In this document: in pieces, positions 35,402-48,065 of the stretch
Numbering within the stretch: position 1 is the stretch's first letter
Layout: every line of letters starts with the position of its first letter
DNA from: Haliclona indistincta
Taxonomy: Eukaryota > Porifera > Demospongiae > Haplosclerida > Chalinidae
Length of the DNA stretch: 64,000 bases
Reading direction: 5' to 3'
NCBI GenBank assembly: GCA_964017065.1
Contig: OZ024786.1
Location: 1,038,888 to 1,102,887, forward strand
Notes under the pieces: generated by a model
Seen by the model: the letters and a program-made list of their open reading frames with translations, nothing else
What the model was told of the DNA's origin: nothing
The model's database searches: none
Program-made: the position numbers and the translations under genes

Positions 35402-37415
35402 ATGAAATCAACAGTCATGATCCTTTTCATATGGATTACGAGTACAAATGCTACTGGTAAGTGATATTACGTACTAGTTGACAGTATTATAACATGTATA
35501 AGGTCCTGTGTCAGTTACCACTCTGGGAGGAATGAATGCTGAGTTTCATTGTAATGGCAGTGGAACTTTTCTGGTTTGGGAAATAGATGGATTACAAATC
35601 ACTGATCAAATCATTGAGAATCGAGGAATTACTGATGATACAGTATCATCATCAGGCACAGTACAGTCCACTCTCACTGTACCAGCAACACAAGAGAACA
35701 ATGGAACTACTGTACGATGCTTAATTGGTCCATCATTGTTCAGTTTGACATTAATCGGCAACTCCTCTACACTGACTGTATTGCCAGGTTTAGTATAATC
35801 ATGTTACTATGTACAAGGGTTAATATGAGTTTATACAGGTATTGGTCCAGTTGTCAATGTGAGGTTCAGTGTGTCATTCATCAGTCTATTGTGGGATCCT
35901 CCAGCAACTGCTGGTGTACTTAGTGGTCTCTCCTATATAGTGATTGTGATGAACACTGGTCAAGTGATTGTCAGTGACACTACCACCAACACCAACTATC
36001 CATTGCCAGTTATCAAGTCATGTCAGTACTACACAGCTAATGTGACAGCATTCTCATCTCAACATCATAGTGAGAGTGTGGTTATTGGGCAGAGAGTACC
36101 AGGAGGTGAGTGACAAGTGTGGTTCACTTTGTCCAAAGTTTATGTTTTTAGATTACTATGATCTAGTGAGTGTGTCTAAAATTATAGTAGCCAGCCACAG
36201 CACTACTCAAGTTGCTGTTACTCTCACTATCAATACAGAACAGGTATATAGGTGTATCAATTGATGTCATTAAATTTTATGTTCTATGATAATTAATTTT
36301 ATTTTAGCGGACAGCTCATGTTTGTCCTGATCAAGATCTGGTGGCTGTGACATATCCAATATCAAACACTGATAATAGAGTCACTCATGATGAGATACCT
36401 CTAGCACATGCTGGAGCAATGGACTACACAGTCATTGTTGAAAGTGGATATTTGATTGTATGTGATATTAAGATCATGGCTGATGATTTAACTGAAGTTG
36501 ACATACAGACAGTTCTATTCAGTAAGTCACTAGTTAATGTAGTGTTATATTCTGGTCATACTGTGACAGGTTCCTATAATGTTCAAGACTGTAGTGACCA
36601 GCACACTAGCTCCATACTAGTGGAGTGTACATTTGCCATCAATTCAACAGCACCAGGGATTGTAGTGATACAAGATGACCAGAGTCAATATACCATCAAC
36701 AAGACACTGCAGAGACTGCTGCAGGATAGTGATAAAGGATCTGTCAACATTACTGGTCTACCAGCAGGAGAGTATAGTGTGAGAGTGTATGACAACAGTC
36801 CAGCTACTGACAGCACTAGTGCTGCATATCAGCATTCTCAGTTAATACACATTATGGGACTACCTAAACCGTCATCTATTGTAATACATTCTGCTGTTGC
36901 TTCAGGTGCAATAACATTGAGCTGCCTTTCCATCAATGTTTGTTGTTTGTATTCTATATAGACACATCCAATCCTGAGATGAGTTTACCTGTGCATACCA
37001 CAGTACACAACAGTGTCAGTCCTACCATGCCTGCCTCTTCAACATGTATGCATGTTATTATCTTGTGATTCATATAGTCTTGCACATGTATACAGTTAAT
37101 TCCACCACCTCAATCATCATTGCTGCTACTGGATTGCTGTTACTGGTACTTGCTGCAGCAGTTATTACTGGTATATTGTGCACGGCTGTTGCTATGAGAC
37201 AAAAACAACACACTACAGGTAATATTGACTATTATATAGGTTATAATTTAGTAAGCATATCTTCATCATCAGGTGTTATTGATCATGTGCCAGTTGATGA
37301 TAATCCTGCTTACATCACAATGAAGAGGATTACCTTGAACAATAACACTGCTTATGAGACTGTTAATATAAATGAAACTATCAATACTAGTGCAGTTTAT
37401 GAGACTGTGTCATAA
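35402..37415 (+). CDS. Receptor array copy G: Ig/FN3 membrane receptor, intact (532 aa), most divergent ectodomain
   Basis: Exons: 35402-35456, 35503-35787, 35839-36105, 36152-36243, 36308-36521, 36570-36905, 36962-37045, 37096-37218, 37273-37415. Phases close. The Ig loop differs most from its sisters (LQITDQIIENRGITDDT). The FN3 is four codons shorter at two loops (MNTGQ; PLPVIKSCQYY). Two introns, 36522-36569 (48 nt) and 37219-37272 (54 nt), are multiples of three without in-frame stops, so retaining either gives an uninterrupted variant. Tail motifs NPAYITM, NTAYETV and SAVYETV are present; the C-terminus is ETVS. The promoter is interrupted by the element at 34719-35338. Confidence 0.87.
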
Positions 37416-39148
37416 GCAACTAACATGAATATTGATTGTAGTGCTAGCTAATAGTAGACTGTTTCAGTACAGCAGTTGCAATGAGCTTAACTTGATCCTC
37501 TTACGGACAAGTCAGTGCATGACATAAATATTACCAAACACACTTTTCAAATTTAAAATTTGGTCAAGTCATCTTAACGAAATAAAATTATCCCTACATT
37601 TACAAAATTATGAACTCTGTGCTGCAGAGAATCAGTTTTACCATTTTCCAAGAAATAATGATAATTTTTTATTATTTATGCCTGTTTTTTTATTAATTTA
37701 TTAATAATTCGGTGCTACATGTCAAACTTGGTAAGACAACACAGATCTAGCAATACATGTTAGATGTTATTTTGAATCGTGTTGGTGAGCTTCACCTCTA
37801 TGATGTAGGAGAATCATAATAGTTAAAAGTACTTGAATTGACGCTCGGGAAGAATTCTATTGCCTTTTAGGGAATGCAAAGTCAGTCAAATTGTGTACTT
37901 TGCAATCTCAGGTGCTGGGGGTGGGAGAGGGTAAGTGGGGCTGTATTCTGCTCAAGAACACCACTCCTTTACGAGGAGTTTACTTGCGGTGTGCTATCGC
38001 TTGTCCGTGCTCCTATTGTTTAACCCTCTGTGCTCCTATTGTTTAACCCACTGTGCTCCTATTGTTTTGACAGTCGATAGAATTGAGCGTATGTACATCA
38101 CATAGCATATTAAGTTTTGACTTTGAATTATTAGGATATAATTTTCTAGGCTAGTGTCAAAAATTCTCCAGAGAAGCTTTCGAGAATACTGAACATGAAA
38201 AATTATGACCACAGTGGGAACTCTCTTTTGAGGACAATTTGCTGCTAAGCACAACTAGAGCTGTCAACACCATAGAGTGTACTGTTTACTGTAGACCTCA
38301 AATGAGATACTGATGACATAGTTTCTGAATCTTGTTGCAACTGAGCCTGTTCGTTATCGTGGTATCATGAAATCAGCAGTCGCGATCCTTTTTATATTGA
38401 TTACATGTGTACATGCTTCTGGTAAGTGTCATTACGTACTAGTTTACAATAATTATTATAACATGTATAAGTTCCTGTGTCACTGACTACTCTGGGAGGA
38501 ATGAATGCCCTGTTTCATTGTAATGGCAGTGGTACTGTTCTAGCATGAGAAGTAGATGGATTACCATTGAATCACCAAAACATTGTGGATCGAGGTATAA
38601 CAGAACACACAACAGTACCATCATCAGGTACAGTACAGTCCACTCTCACTGTACCAGCATCATCAGAGAATGATAAGACTACTGTACGATGCTTTATTGG
38701 TTCATCTTTGTTCAGTTTAACATTAGTCGGCAACTCCTCTACTCTCACTGTATTACCAGGTTTAGTATAATACATATGTTAGTGTTACTATGGGTTTATA
38801 CAGGTATTGGTCCAGTTGTCAATGTGAGGTTCAGTGTGTCATTCATCAGTCTGTTGTGGGATCCTCCAGCAACTGCTGGTGTACTCAGTGGTCTCTCCTA
38901 TATAGTGATTGTGATGAACAACAACACTGGTCAAGTGATCGTCAGTGACACTACCGTGGACACCAACTATCCACTACCTGCTGGTCTCAATAATTATGCC
39001 ATGTCAGTACTACACAGCTAATGTGACAGCATTCTCATCTCAGCATCATAGCGAGAGTGTGGTTACTGGACAGAGAGTGCCAGGAGGTGAGTGACACGTT
39101 TGGTTCACTTTGTCCAAAGTTTATGAAATCAAGTTTTTAGAATACTAT

Positions 39149-40866
39149 TAGGGAGGCACGGTAGTGCCTCCCTATGTAGAAAAACAAGATGGCGGCTACA
39201 TACAATGTATAGCGTTCAAACGCTGATATTTCGCCAGGTGGTGAATTTTATACGTTCAAGGACACTTAGATCTGCTATCTGGCGTTGCCCCATCTTACAC
39301 TAGCAAGGAGAGTGCTCTACACTGTTACTAAAGTGACGAAACTAGAAACTGTGAAAATCGAGTTTCGTCATCCTCGTTTTCTTCTTTCTTCTTCTTTCTT
39401 TCTTTCTTCAGCGCGCCTAGCGCCTTTACGCGAGCAGTGCCGAGACCAAAACACCCACGAACAGTCGTGAAATTCTCCTGGCAGATGTCTTTTGGACTTT
39501 GTTTTTAGCGAAACGGCGATATACATTCCGCGAGTTCTCGATCGTGATCCATTGTCAGCTAAGTGTTAGACGCCATTATTGTGATTGCGCAATACGCACG
39601 TGACCAAGCAGTGGTTAGCGCACGTGACCAAGCACTACCTTGAGTATCTCCGCGCCGTATGGATCACGGAGAACACATATCTGTCTGGAGTCTGCGAAGA
39701 ACGGTAAGATCGTCTGATCGTATAGGATCACCATTCTGCGCTTGCCAGATAATAAATTATAACCGCCGTACAGATCTACAAACTAGTGTGGGCGGGGCTC
39801 GTATGCACTTCGCAATTCGTGCATGCATGTATGCGTAGGCGTGTTGATATGTACAGCATAATAATTATTACCCGTGCGCAGTATGCGCCAGGGTTATGCG
39901 TTTGTGTCCGTCTGTGTACGTACGTACGTATATGTGTGTGTATGTGTCGTCAAAAAACACGCCCGTTTGCGTCTTACCGCTCGAAAATCTCCATGAAAAC
40001 ACTCTCTGCAGCTTCTTCACTGAATTTATAGTCCTATGAAGACGTTTTCTGTGCTGGCGAGTCTTGCTCGAGCGGCTAATCCATGGCTTTCTAAAGCTAA
40101 GTGTCCTTGTAAGAGAACTTTACGGTATTGTGGGTGTGTCACCCAACCTTCTATCCATGTTGATGTCCTCACTCAGTCTCACATGTACCGTACGTCAGTG
40201 CATCAGTCTTTCTTGAGGCCTTCTGTGATGTGCCAATCAACTGTTAGTGCATGTATGCTATCATCTATTTTTCTGGAGCTGTCTATGGGCTAGCTGTAAC
40301 ATGCATGTTGCAGTAATGCTGGAGTACATGTAGCTCCAAGCTCAGCGCACGGGTATGTGTTCATTAGAACTCTAGTTATTTTTTAGCTACAAGTTTAATA
40401 ATAAAGAAAAGCCATCAACAACAGGAAAACTAAATCAATGGTGGAAACAAAGACGGCTCAGTACGTTCATGATATTGAACTGCACTTCACTAAAAAGTAA
40501 AAAGGACACAAACAAGAAATTGAAAAGATTTCTATCGAAATCAAAAGGATGTAGGGTTGTGAAATCTACCACTGGTTCACTATGTAAACTAACAAGGAGC
40601 AAGCATGGAATGGTTGCTAACAGACCATAGATCTCTACATCAGTGGCTGACTATAGCTACTTCAGCTAGTTGCTGTTGACTGACACCAGACGTGCATTGA
40701 ATTGAATTCAACTTGTGACAAAATATGTACAGCCACTGATGTAGGGATCTATTGTCTGTTAGCAACCATTCCATGCTTGTTCCTTGTTAGTTTACATTGT
40801 GAACCAGTGGTAGATTTCACAACCCTACATCCTTTCTATTTCGATAGAAATCTTTTAAATTTCTTT
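39149..40866 (+). mobile_element. Element P (full length) inside exon 4 of copy H, with a nested TIR element
   Basis: It starts with a perfect hairpin, GGGAGGCAC GGTA GTGCCTCCC, continues with a CTT-rich stretch and GTGGGCGGGGCTCG, and ends with a ~350-bp palindrome (40500-40866) shared with 280-690, 23995-24228, 47762-48065 and 56290-56710. At 39870-40354 a separate element with ACCCGTGCGC ends is nested; it is absent from the sister copy at 55452-56712. No transposase frame is visible, so it is non-autonomous. Confidence 0.75.
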
Positions 40867-42870
40867 GATCTGGTGAGTGTGTCCAAAATTATATTAGCCA
40901 GCATCAGCACTACTCAAGTTGCTGTTACTTTCACTATCAATACAGAACAGGTATAGGTGCAGTGTGATGACTTTAAAATTTTTATGTTTTATGACAGTTT
41001 ATTTATGTTATTGTAGCGGACTGCTCTAGTTTGTCCTGGTCAAGATCTGGTGGTTGTGACATATCCAACATCAAACACTGACAATGATAGAGTCACTCAT
41101 GATGAAATACCTCTAGCAACTGCTGGTGAAGTGGACTACACAGTCATTGTTAAAAGTGGATGTCACTTAGTATGTGATATTAAGATCATGGCTGATGATA
41201 TAACTGAAGTTGATATAAAGACAGTTCTATTCAGTAAGTCATGACTAGTTAATGTAGTGTTATAATCTGGTCATACTGTGACAGGTTCCTATAATGTTCA
41301 AGACTGTGATGTATCCAGTGACACTAGCTCCATACTAGTGGAGTGTACATTTACCATCAATTCAACAGCATCATGCAGGGATTATGGTGATACAAGATGA
41401 CCAGGGTCTGTCTTGAAGCGAAAATTGATTGGACAAACAGTACACAGACCGTACACACACCAAGAATACTGCCTCATTATGTGATTGTACGTATACATGT
41501 GTTGTGTTGAACATCACATGACATAAACATTATTACTACTAACATCACAATAATTATAGCCGGTAAATGGACATACCTTTACATGCACATGCAACACTGT
41601 TAATGATACTTTATTTGGAAGCGCTTTTCCTGTTCTTAGTCTGATAGGCTACCGACAATACCACCAACGACATTACCAATAGTTATACTAGCTCCAGTAG
41701 CTCCTCTGACTCCTGTGCCTTGTTCTCCTGAAATATCACCCACTGCTGCTTCACCAGAATAGTGTTTACAACTAGACTGATGGCAGGAAATTTAAACTCT
41801 TATTGGCTGTTGATTGTACCAATAATATAGCATGACAGGTCATCACTTCTTGCTCCTGGCCATTTCTTGTTTTTGTTTTAGCATGGTGGTGTATTGCACC
41901 CATTTTAACTCCCGGATTAACTTCTGCAACAGCTTGTGATCCCTCCACAGATAAATATCACCCACTGCTGCTTCATCAAAATAGTGTTTACAACTATACT
42001 GATGGCATGCAGGAAGTTTATCCTATTGATTGTTTGTACAATAACATGCAGTCTGTCCTCAACAGTGGATTTCTGCCAACTTTTTTGTTTACATAATCCC
42101 TTCGAATGTCTAGCATGACAGGTCATAACTTTTTGCTTCTGGCCCTTTTTCCTGTTTTTGTTTTAGTATGGTGTATTGCACCAACTCCAACTCCCGGATT
42201 TGCTCCAGCTTGTGATCCCTCCACAGATGGTTGCTCCAACTACTAACCCAAAGTGTTCTATATAGGACCAGGTACAATACTACCTACAATTTGGGCCGGC
42301 AGTGTTGATCCTGCAACTCCTCAATCCTCTTCTTATAGTCCACCTGATCCCACTACTGCACCGCCAGCATAGGCATTACTACCACTGCTTGCACATCCTC
42401 ATCATCAACATAGCAACACTTTACCTCATCACAATATGGAACTTCCTCAGAGTAATTACTTTTTGTCAACCATGTATCCACTGATCTTAGCCTTTAGATT
42501 CTGGCAGGCTTCTCCCATTGCAAGTGATTTTGTTCTCTTTCTCGTCACTATTATCCCCAGTTTGACGATATGAATCATGAAAATTTTATCACAATAAAAT
42601 TAATTATAAAGATTAAAGTATTATTCCACAAAGAGACAATAATTATCGACAATAAACAAATAAGATAATTTTTTTTAAATGAAGACAAAAGCACTGACAT
42701 AATATTATGCTGACTATCTAATACACATTAAACAATATACAATGAGACTGCATGTAGCTATGATGAAGTCAACATGACAATAAAAATAAACTACCGACCA
42801 CGTCTTCTTATTCTTTTAAACAAATGTACTAAAATAGCTCCAAATTAATTTTGTGCAAAACCAGCTGTCA

Positions 42871-43362
42871 TCAATTCTGGCGCCTTTTCCTGTTCTTTTT
42901 TTTAGCATGGTGTACTGCACCAGCTACAATTCCTGCACCAGCTCCTCCTCCGCCTGCTGCACCTACTGCGGCCCCAATCCCTCCACCGATAAGGGCTCCA
43001 ACCATTGCCCCCATAGCTGTTCCAGGACCAGGGACGATACTTCCAACAAGCGAACCGATACCCACACCTATACTAGCTCCTGTAGCTCCTCCAACTCCGC
43101 CTACCAATAGTCCTGCTGATATACCACCCAATGCTGCACCACCGATGTAGTCTATACGATCACTCCTTGCACGCCTATCATCAACGTAGCGATCCTCTAC
43201 CTTATCAGTAAATGGAACTTCCTCTTTAGATTTTGTCTTGTACGTTGCTCCACCGACCGTAGCCTTTGGCACACCTGAGATTCCAGTGTCTACTTGCATT
43301 TCTCCTAAATCGACGCTAGTTTCGTTTTCTCGTCGTAGTTGCCCGCGGCCATTAGCACTCAT
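42871..43362 (-). CDS. Glycine-zipper protein, 163 aa, carried by the composite transposon
   Basis: A single open exon. The N-terminal half (to about residue 75) is charged (SVDLGEMQVDTG, EVPFTDKVEDRYVDDRRA). Residues about 77-145 are a long run of GxxxG/GxxxA motifs (GGAALGGISAGLLVGG, GAMVGALIGGGIGAAVG) expected to form one or two membrane-inserting helical hairpins. The C-terminus is basic (HHAKKKNRKRRQN). Broken homologues of the C-terminal part lie in both transposon arms. I do not recognise a family with a known function; glycine-zipper segments occur in pore- and membrane-associated proteins. It may be a captured host gene or the element's own accessory gene. The start is the first Met of the frame. 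No intron is visible. The stretch 42338-42870 is AT-rich with no feature. Confidence 0.6.
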   Translation of the reverse strand: MSANGRGQLRRENETSVDLGEMQVDTGISGVPKATVGGATYKTKSKEEVPFTDKVEDRYVDDRRARSDRIDYIGGAALGGISAGLLVGGVGGATGASIGVGIGSLVGSIVPGPGTAMGAMVGALIGGGIGAAVGAAGGGGAGAGIVAGAVHHAKKKNRKRRQN

Positions 43363-43389
43363 GATTCAGCCTCGAGACCGGCGCCAAGC

Positions 43390-43849
43390 GAAATGCAGAC
43401 CAATGAAAAATCGGCTGTCACAGATTCGACAGCGGGCTTGCTTCTCAGTGTGTAGAGTGATTTGACCTGAGCATAGAGCGGACAAACAGAGAAGCGCCAA
43501 GTCCTTCCTTCTTGCAGGAAAAAATAAAAACCGTCACTAGAAGTAACTTGGCGGAGCTAGCCAATCGGAAGTAAATACTTTTTGTTCAAACTGTATTCAG
43601 CGCCAAGCTTAGTTTTGTTGGTAATGATGCACAGGATCACGCTGTCAAGATTTCTACTGAAGCTCTTCGACGTCGCAGCGATCTTTATGTAGCCTCGCGC
43701 GCCACACCCAACCCCCTTTGGGTTGGGTCTGGCGCGCGAGACGTAGACTGATCCCGAAAGAATGCGGGGCCGTGAGAGTACGACGAAAATAGACTTAGGA
43801 CTCAAGCGCTTTTGTAAATTATGCTGTAGCAACCCTAAATCCAGATTTT
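43390..43849 (+). repeat. Repeat D, single copy
   Basis: Shares CACAGATTC..CAGCGGG, AGAGAAGCGCC.AGTCCTTCC, GGCGGAGCTAGCCAATCG and CTCAAGCGCTTTTGTA with both arms of the palindrome at 62640-63640. It lies directly upstream of the glycine-zipper ORF start and directly before the large palindrome. Confidence 0.65.
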
Positions 43850-45109
43850 ACAAGTAATAAAAACATTTTAACCAAAATGGAAGAGATTTAGGGTTGGCAT
43901 ATTTATTGAAAAAGTATGGAAACAAGATTTAAATTGAAAAGGATTGTAACAATAGCAGTGTAATATGCTACCTCCCTATTAAATTAACCACAACTATCGA
44001 AAGCAGTTAATTTAGGGAGGTAGCATTACACTGCTATTGTTACAATCCTTTTCATTTCAAATCTTGTTTCCATACTTTTTCGATAAATGTGCCAACCCTA
44101 AATCTCTTCCATTTTGGTTAAAATGTTTTTATTACTTGTTTCTTTTCTTTTTTTTTTATTAATGACTTAGTTGGTACTTGTGCTAATACAGTGTGTACAT
44201 AGTTTCAAAAGTAATAATTGTAATAATAGTTCCGGCAGCAGACTGCACTCGATTGCCGGACTATGCACTGCATGCAACATGTACCATGCCACATTAGCTA
44301 AGCTTAAGATAGCATTCTTACAAGCCTGAACAGACGAATCCAGTGTAACAGTGAAGATATGCTCGTTGTCTGCTGTGAACACTGCTAGTGCATGGCAGCA
44401 GCACTCGCGTTCCAAGCAATTTGTACTAAGGTGCGCTTGTATTAGAATAATTACATACACGGGCGTGCGCGAGTAGGCGTAACCTAGTAACGGAGTTCAA
44501 ACAGAATGGTCTGTTATGGACCAAAAATCGCTGTTTTTCTGGAAATACTCGCTTCTCCCAGTGTTTTAGGCCTAAATAGATATCAGGTGCACTGATGGTC
44601 ATAGGTAGCGTTGCTTCTGTGTAGGTTTAGGTGCGTTTGGTTCCCTCACTACTGTGCTAGACTCTCTGAAGAATAGGAAAGAAAGAAGAAGATGAACAAA
44701 CGGCGGGTGACCACGTGAACTCTGGTATACCACCTTAGACCTGGTTTCTTTTGCTTCTAAAGGTCTCTTTGTAATCGCACAAATCATGCAAGGAGCTTCA
44801 GAACGTTAGATTAGCTTGAAACGCCCGTACGGCGAAGATATGGCAGTGCCGTACTTAGTGCCTCCAGGCGAGACACCATCTTGTCATGCCCATAGCAACT
44901 GGCCTTATAGTCTTTATTAGTAGACTCATTGTAGGCGCTTACCTCTTAGGATAGCCTCTAGGTATTTAAAATACCGCTGTGTCTCCGGTCCCGGCAACGG
45001 GATCGACCTTTCTATAGTTGCAGTCCCGGCAACGGGATTTAGGAGGTCCTAGCTACTAAACCCTAAACCCTAAACCCAAGACCCTAAAAACCTTCGCCGC
45101 TAACTGTGC

Positions 45110-45280
45110 AAACTCGGGAGGGTGTCCTAACCCGGGCCTTCGGCCCTTGATAAGCCTAAGGATCGTCGGGAGGGTCGTCCTAACCCGGGCCTTCGGCCCT
45201 TGCATGGTACGCCTAAGGATCGTCGGGAGGGTCGTCCTAACAGGGCCTTCGGCCCTTGGTAAGCCTAAGGAACGTCGAGC
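45110..45280. repeat. Three ~60-bp tandem repeats with GGGCCTTCGGCCC hairpins
   Basis: The unit contains CGGGAGGGTCGTCCTAACCC, GGGCCTTCGGCCC and TAAGCCTAAGGATCGTC, three times in a row. Each GGGCCTTCGGCCC is a strong UUCG-type stem-loop if transcribed. It is internal to the 44975-45498 element. Confidence 0.75.
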
Positions 45281-45324
45281 ATTTAGCTAAAAACTTACAC
45301 GCTTAGTGTAAGTCTGCAGAAAAA

Positions 45325-45405
45325 AAACGCATAGAGCGAGAATCGAACCCAGAACACTGTATTACAAGCCACAATACTAAACCGCTGAGCCACCGGAACC
45401 TGCTG
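45325..45405 (-). ncRNA. tRNA-like (SINE-type) sequence with A and B boxes
   Basis: On the minus strand, TGGCTCAGCGGTTTAGTA resembles a pol III A box and GGGTTCGATTC matches the B box. A run of seven T follows (TTTTTTT at 45320-45326), as in a pol III terminator. The acceptor and D stems do not pair properly, so I do not call a functional tRNA; a tRNA-derived SINE head or promoter relic is more likely. Confidence 0.4.
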
Positions 45406-47169
45406 GCTGATCCATGCTACAAACAAGCCTTTATATTACCAGTGCCGGTACTATAAGATAGAAAGGTCGATCCCGTTGCCGGGACCGGAGACACAGCGTT
45501 AAAATACCCCTGATGTCGTCAACAGCCAAGATATATACGTGAACTATTGCGTTTAGCCGCCATCTTGTTTTCCGCCCAACCCTAAATATGCCACGTCTAC
45601 CGCGTGGCATAATAATATAGTTAGGTATCAATACATAATGCACAGCAAGGTTTATGAAGTTCATACACTTCCTTCCATCTAGCTCAAAAACTAAAAATAA
45701 AACAGAAATATTTTTGGAAGGAAGTGTACAAACTTCATAAAACATGCTGTTGTCAAGTTGTCAATATTCAAACATTATGCCACGCGGTAGACGTGGCATA
45801 TTTAGGGTTGGGCGGAAAACAAGATGGCGGCTACACTTAGGCTAAGCGCAATAGTTCACGTATATCATGGCTGTTGACGACATCAGTAGTATTTTAACTA
45901 CCTAGGGGCTATCCTCAGAGGTAAGCGCTTACAATGAGTCTACTAATAAAGACTATAAGGCCAGTTGCTATGGGCATGACAAGATGGCGTCTCGCCCTGG
46001 AGGCACTAAGTACGGCACTGCCATATCTTCGCCGTACGGGCGTTTCAAGCTAATTTAACGTTCTGAAGCTCTTTGCACGATTTGTGCGATTATAAAGAGA
46101 CCTTCAGAAGCAAAAGAAACCAGGTCTAAGGTGGTAAACCAGAGTTCACGTGGTCACCCGTTTGTTCATCTTCTTTCTTCTTCTTCTCGAGCAAGCCTAG
46201 CGTCGTGGCGAGTGAGCTATCAAGACAAAACCTACACAGAAACTACACTAGTCGTTGGGAGCAGTGCACCTGATATCTATTTAAGCCTAAAACACTAGCA
46301 GAAGCCAGTATTTCCAGGAAAACAGCGATTTTTGGTCCATAACAGACTCCATTCCATCATGCATTCTTTTTGAACTATAGCTACATTAATAGGTTACGCC
46401 TACTCGCGCACGCCCGTGTATGTAATTATTCTAATACAAGCGCACCTTAGTACAAATTGCTTGGAACGCGAGTGCTGCTGCCACTAGCTGTATTCACAAC
46501 AGACAACGAGCAAATCGTCACTGTTACACTGGATTTGTCTGTTCAGGCTTGTAAGAATGCTAGCTTAAGCTTAGCTAATGTTGCATGGTACGTGTTGCAT
46601 GCATGCAGTGCAGAGCCGATCGCCAGTGCAGTCAGCTGAAATAGTTCAAGAGGCTCTTTACACTGTATTAGCATAAGTGCCAACTAAGTCATTAATAAAA
46701 AAAGGAAAGAAACAAGTAATAAAAACATTTTAACCAAAATGCAAGAGATTTAGGGTTGGTACATTTATCGAAAAAGTATAGAAACAAGATTTTGAAATGA
46801 AAAGGATTGTAACAATAGCAGTATAATGCTACCTCCCTAAATTAACTGCTTTCGATAGTTGTGGTGAATAATAGGGAGGTAGCATTATACTGCTATTGTT
46901 ACAATCCTTTTCATTTCAAAATCTTGTTTCCATACTTTTTCGATAAAATTTAATGTACCAACCCTAAATCTCTTGTATTTTGGTTAAAATGTTTTTATTA
47001 CTTGTTCTATATAATATTGGTCAGAATAATATATAATAAAAATTATTATTCTGACCTAATAATAAATTATTCTATTATAATTTATTATTATTATTATAAT
47101 GTCTGTCCTTCGACTGTTAATTTGTCGTAAAGTTTCAATAATAATAATAATAATAATAATAAAATAATA

Positions 47170-47505
47170 ATTACTGTTCCTGATACCCTAGCACCTTCCT
47201 ATCGACCTATTGCAGTGACAAAAACAGGAGGTGTTGCTGCAAGAGCAGAGTCTCAGAAGGAGATAAAGTACCACCAACTAGCCCTGTCGCACTTGTTTTC
47301 ACCCTTAGCCATTGAGTCGCTTGGTGCAGCTGGACCAAAGTCCTGGGACTTTTTGGTGGACCTTGGTCGCCGTATCAAAATGTACAGCGGTGAAAACAAA
47401 GCATTTTTATACCTTATTCAAAGACTATCGGTTGCAGTCCAACGTGGCAATGCAACTATAGTGCGGGGCACTTTGCCTTCACTAACTGTAGATTTGTTTT
47501 CTTAA
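47170..47505 (+). pseudogene. C-terminal fragment of a non-LTR retrotransposon polyprotein
   Basis: The frame includes VAARAESQKEIKYHQL, FSPLAIESLGAAGPKSWDFL, DLGRRIKMYSGE and LSVAVQRGNATIVRGTLP. This order is characteristic of the C-terminus of reverse-transcriptase proteins of LINE elements in invertebrates. No catalytic core is present, so it is a 5'-truncated insertion. It is followed by T-rich sequence and AT-rich simple repeats (47506-47761). The AT-rich stretch 47009-47169 before it includes an (AAT) run. Confidence 0.6.
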
Positions 47506-47761
47506 TATTATTATAATTGTTTGCTTTTGTTTTTGTTTGCTTTTTGGTTTTTTTGTTATTTTTTGTTGCTGTTGTTTTTTTTTGTTTGTTTTTCTTGCTT
47601 ACCTCTGTTAGTTCAGTTGTTTTCTTTATTTCCCCTTCCCTACACCTTAGTGTTATTACAAATAAATAAATTACGATATCGTAAAAAAATATATATATAT
47701 ATAATATATTTATTATTACTAATAAATTATTCTATATTATAATAGAATATTCTATTCTGAA

Positions 47762-48065
47762 CAAGCATGGAATGGTAACACGATTGACTTACTAACAGGC
47801 CATAGATCCCTGCATCAGTGGCTGTACATAAGATCAATAACTTATTTTGTCACCAGATGAATTCAATTCAAGGTGTAAGTCAACAACAACTAGCTGAACT
47901 AGCTATTTTCAGGCCACAGCAGCCACTGATGTAGGGATCTATGGTCTGTTAGCAAGTCAATCGTGTTACCATTCCATGCTTGTTCCTTGTTGGTTTACAT
48001 TGTAAACCAGTGGTAGATTTCTTCATCACTACATCCTTTTGATTTCGATAGAAATCTATTTAATT
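47762..48065 (+). mobile_element. Element P, palindromic end only
   Basis: It carries AAGCATGGAATGGTAACACG and, inverted about 200 bp later, CGTGTTACCATTCCATGCTT, ending in ATCCTTTTGATTTCGATAGA. It lies inside the composite transposon, next to the inner edge of its right arm. Confidence 0.75.

Larger units (their letters stand above)
44975..45498. mobile_element. 524-bp TIR element with 9-bp target duplication
   Basis: The inverted ends begin CGCTGTGTCTCCGGTCCCGG and run about 40 bp (CAACGGGATCGACC). It is flanked by a perfect TTAAAATAC duplication (44966-44974 and 45499-45507). The uninterrupted target is visible in the opposite palindrome arm at about 45890-45898, reading TAGTATTTTAACTA. 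A 9-bp duplication suits Mutator-like elements. Inside are a tandem repeat and a tRNA-like segment. Confidence 0.85.
43850..47005. repeat. 3.2-kb near-perfect palindrome (element C)
   Basis: The two arms meet near 45690, around paired CTTCCTTCCATCTAGCTC/GGAAGGAAGTG and ATGCCACG..CGTGGCAT motifs. Matching landmarks include CCAAAAATCGCTGTTTTTC (44520) with its complement at 46320. Each outer end is itself a ~290-bp foldback (43850-44139 and 46712-47005), starting ACAAGTAATAAAAACATTTT. A partial third copy lies at 60912-61765. The left arm carries an extra 524-bp insertion. No ORF of interest. Confidence 0.8.

Noticed and set aside
38572..38775. Minus-strand ORF across the Ig exon (also at 50807-51040)
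   Set aside because: Antisense shadow of the conserved Ig exon.
43557..43832. 91-aa minus-strand ORF
   Set aside because: Lies in repeat D, which is non-coding in its other copies.
45055..45090. Plant-type telomere repeats (CCCTAAA)
   Set aside because: Only two or three units, inside a transposon; far too short for a telomere.
45325..45405. Functional tRNA gene
   Set aside because: Box motifs are present but acceptor and D stems do not pair; kept only as tRNA-like.
47521..47742. Hydrophobic 73-aa ORF (Phe/Leu-rich)
   Set aside because: T-rich tail after a LINE fragment; composition artefact.
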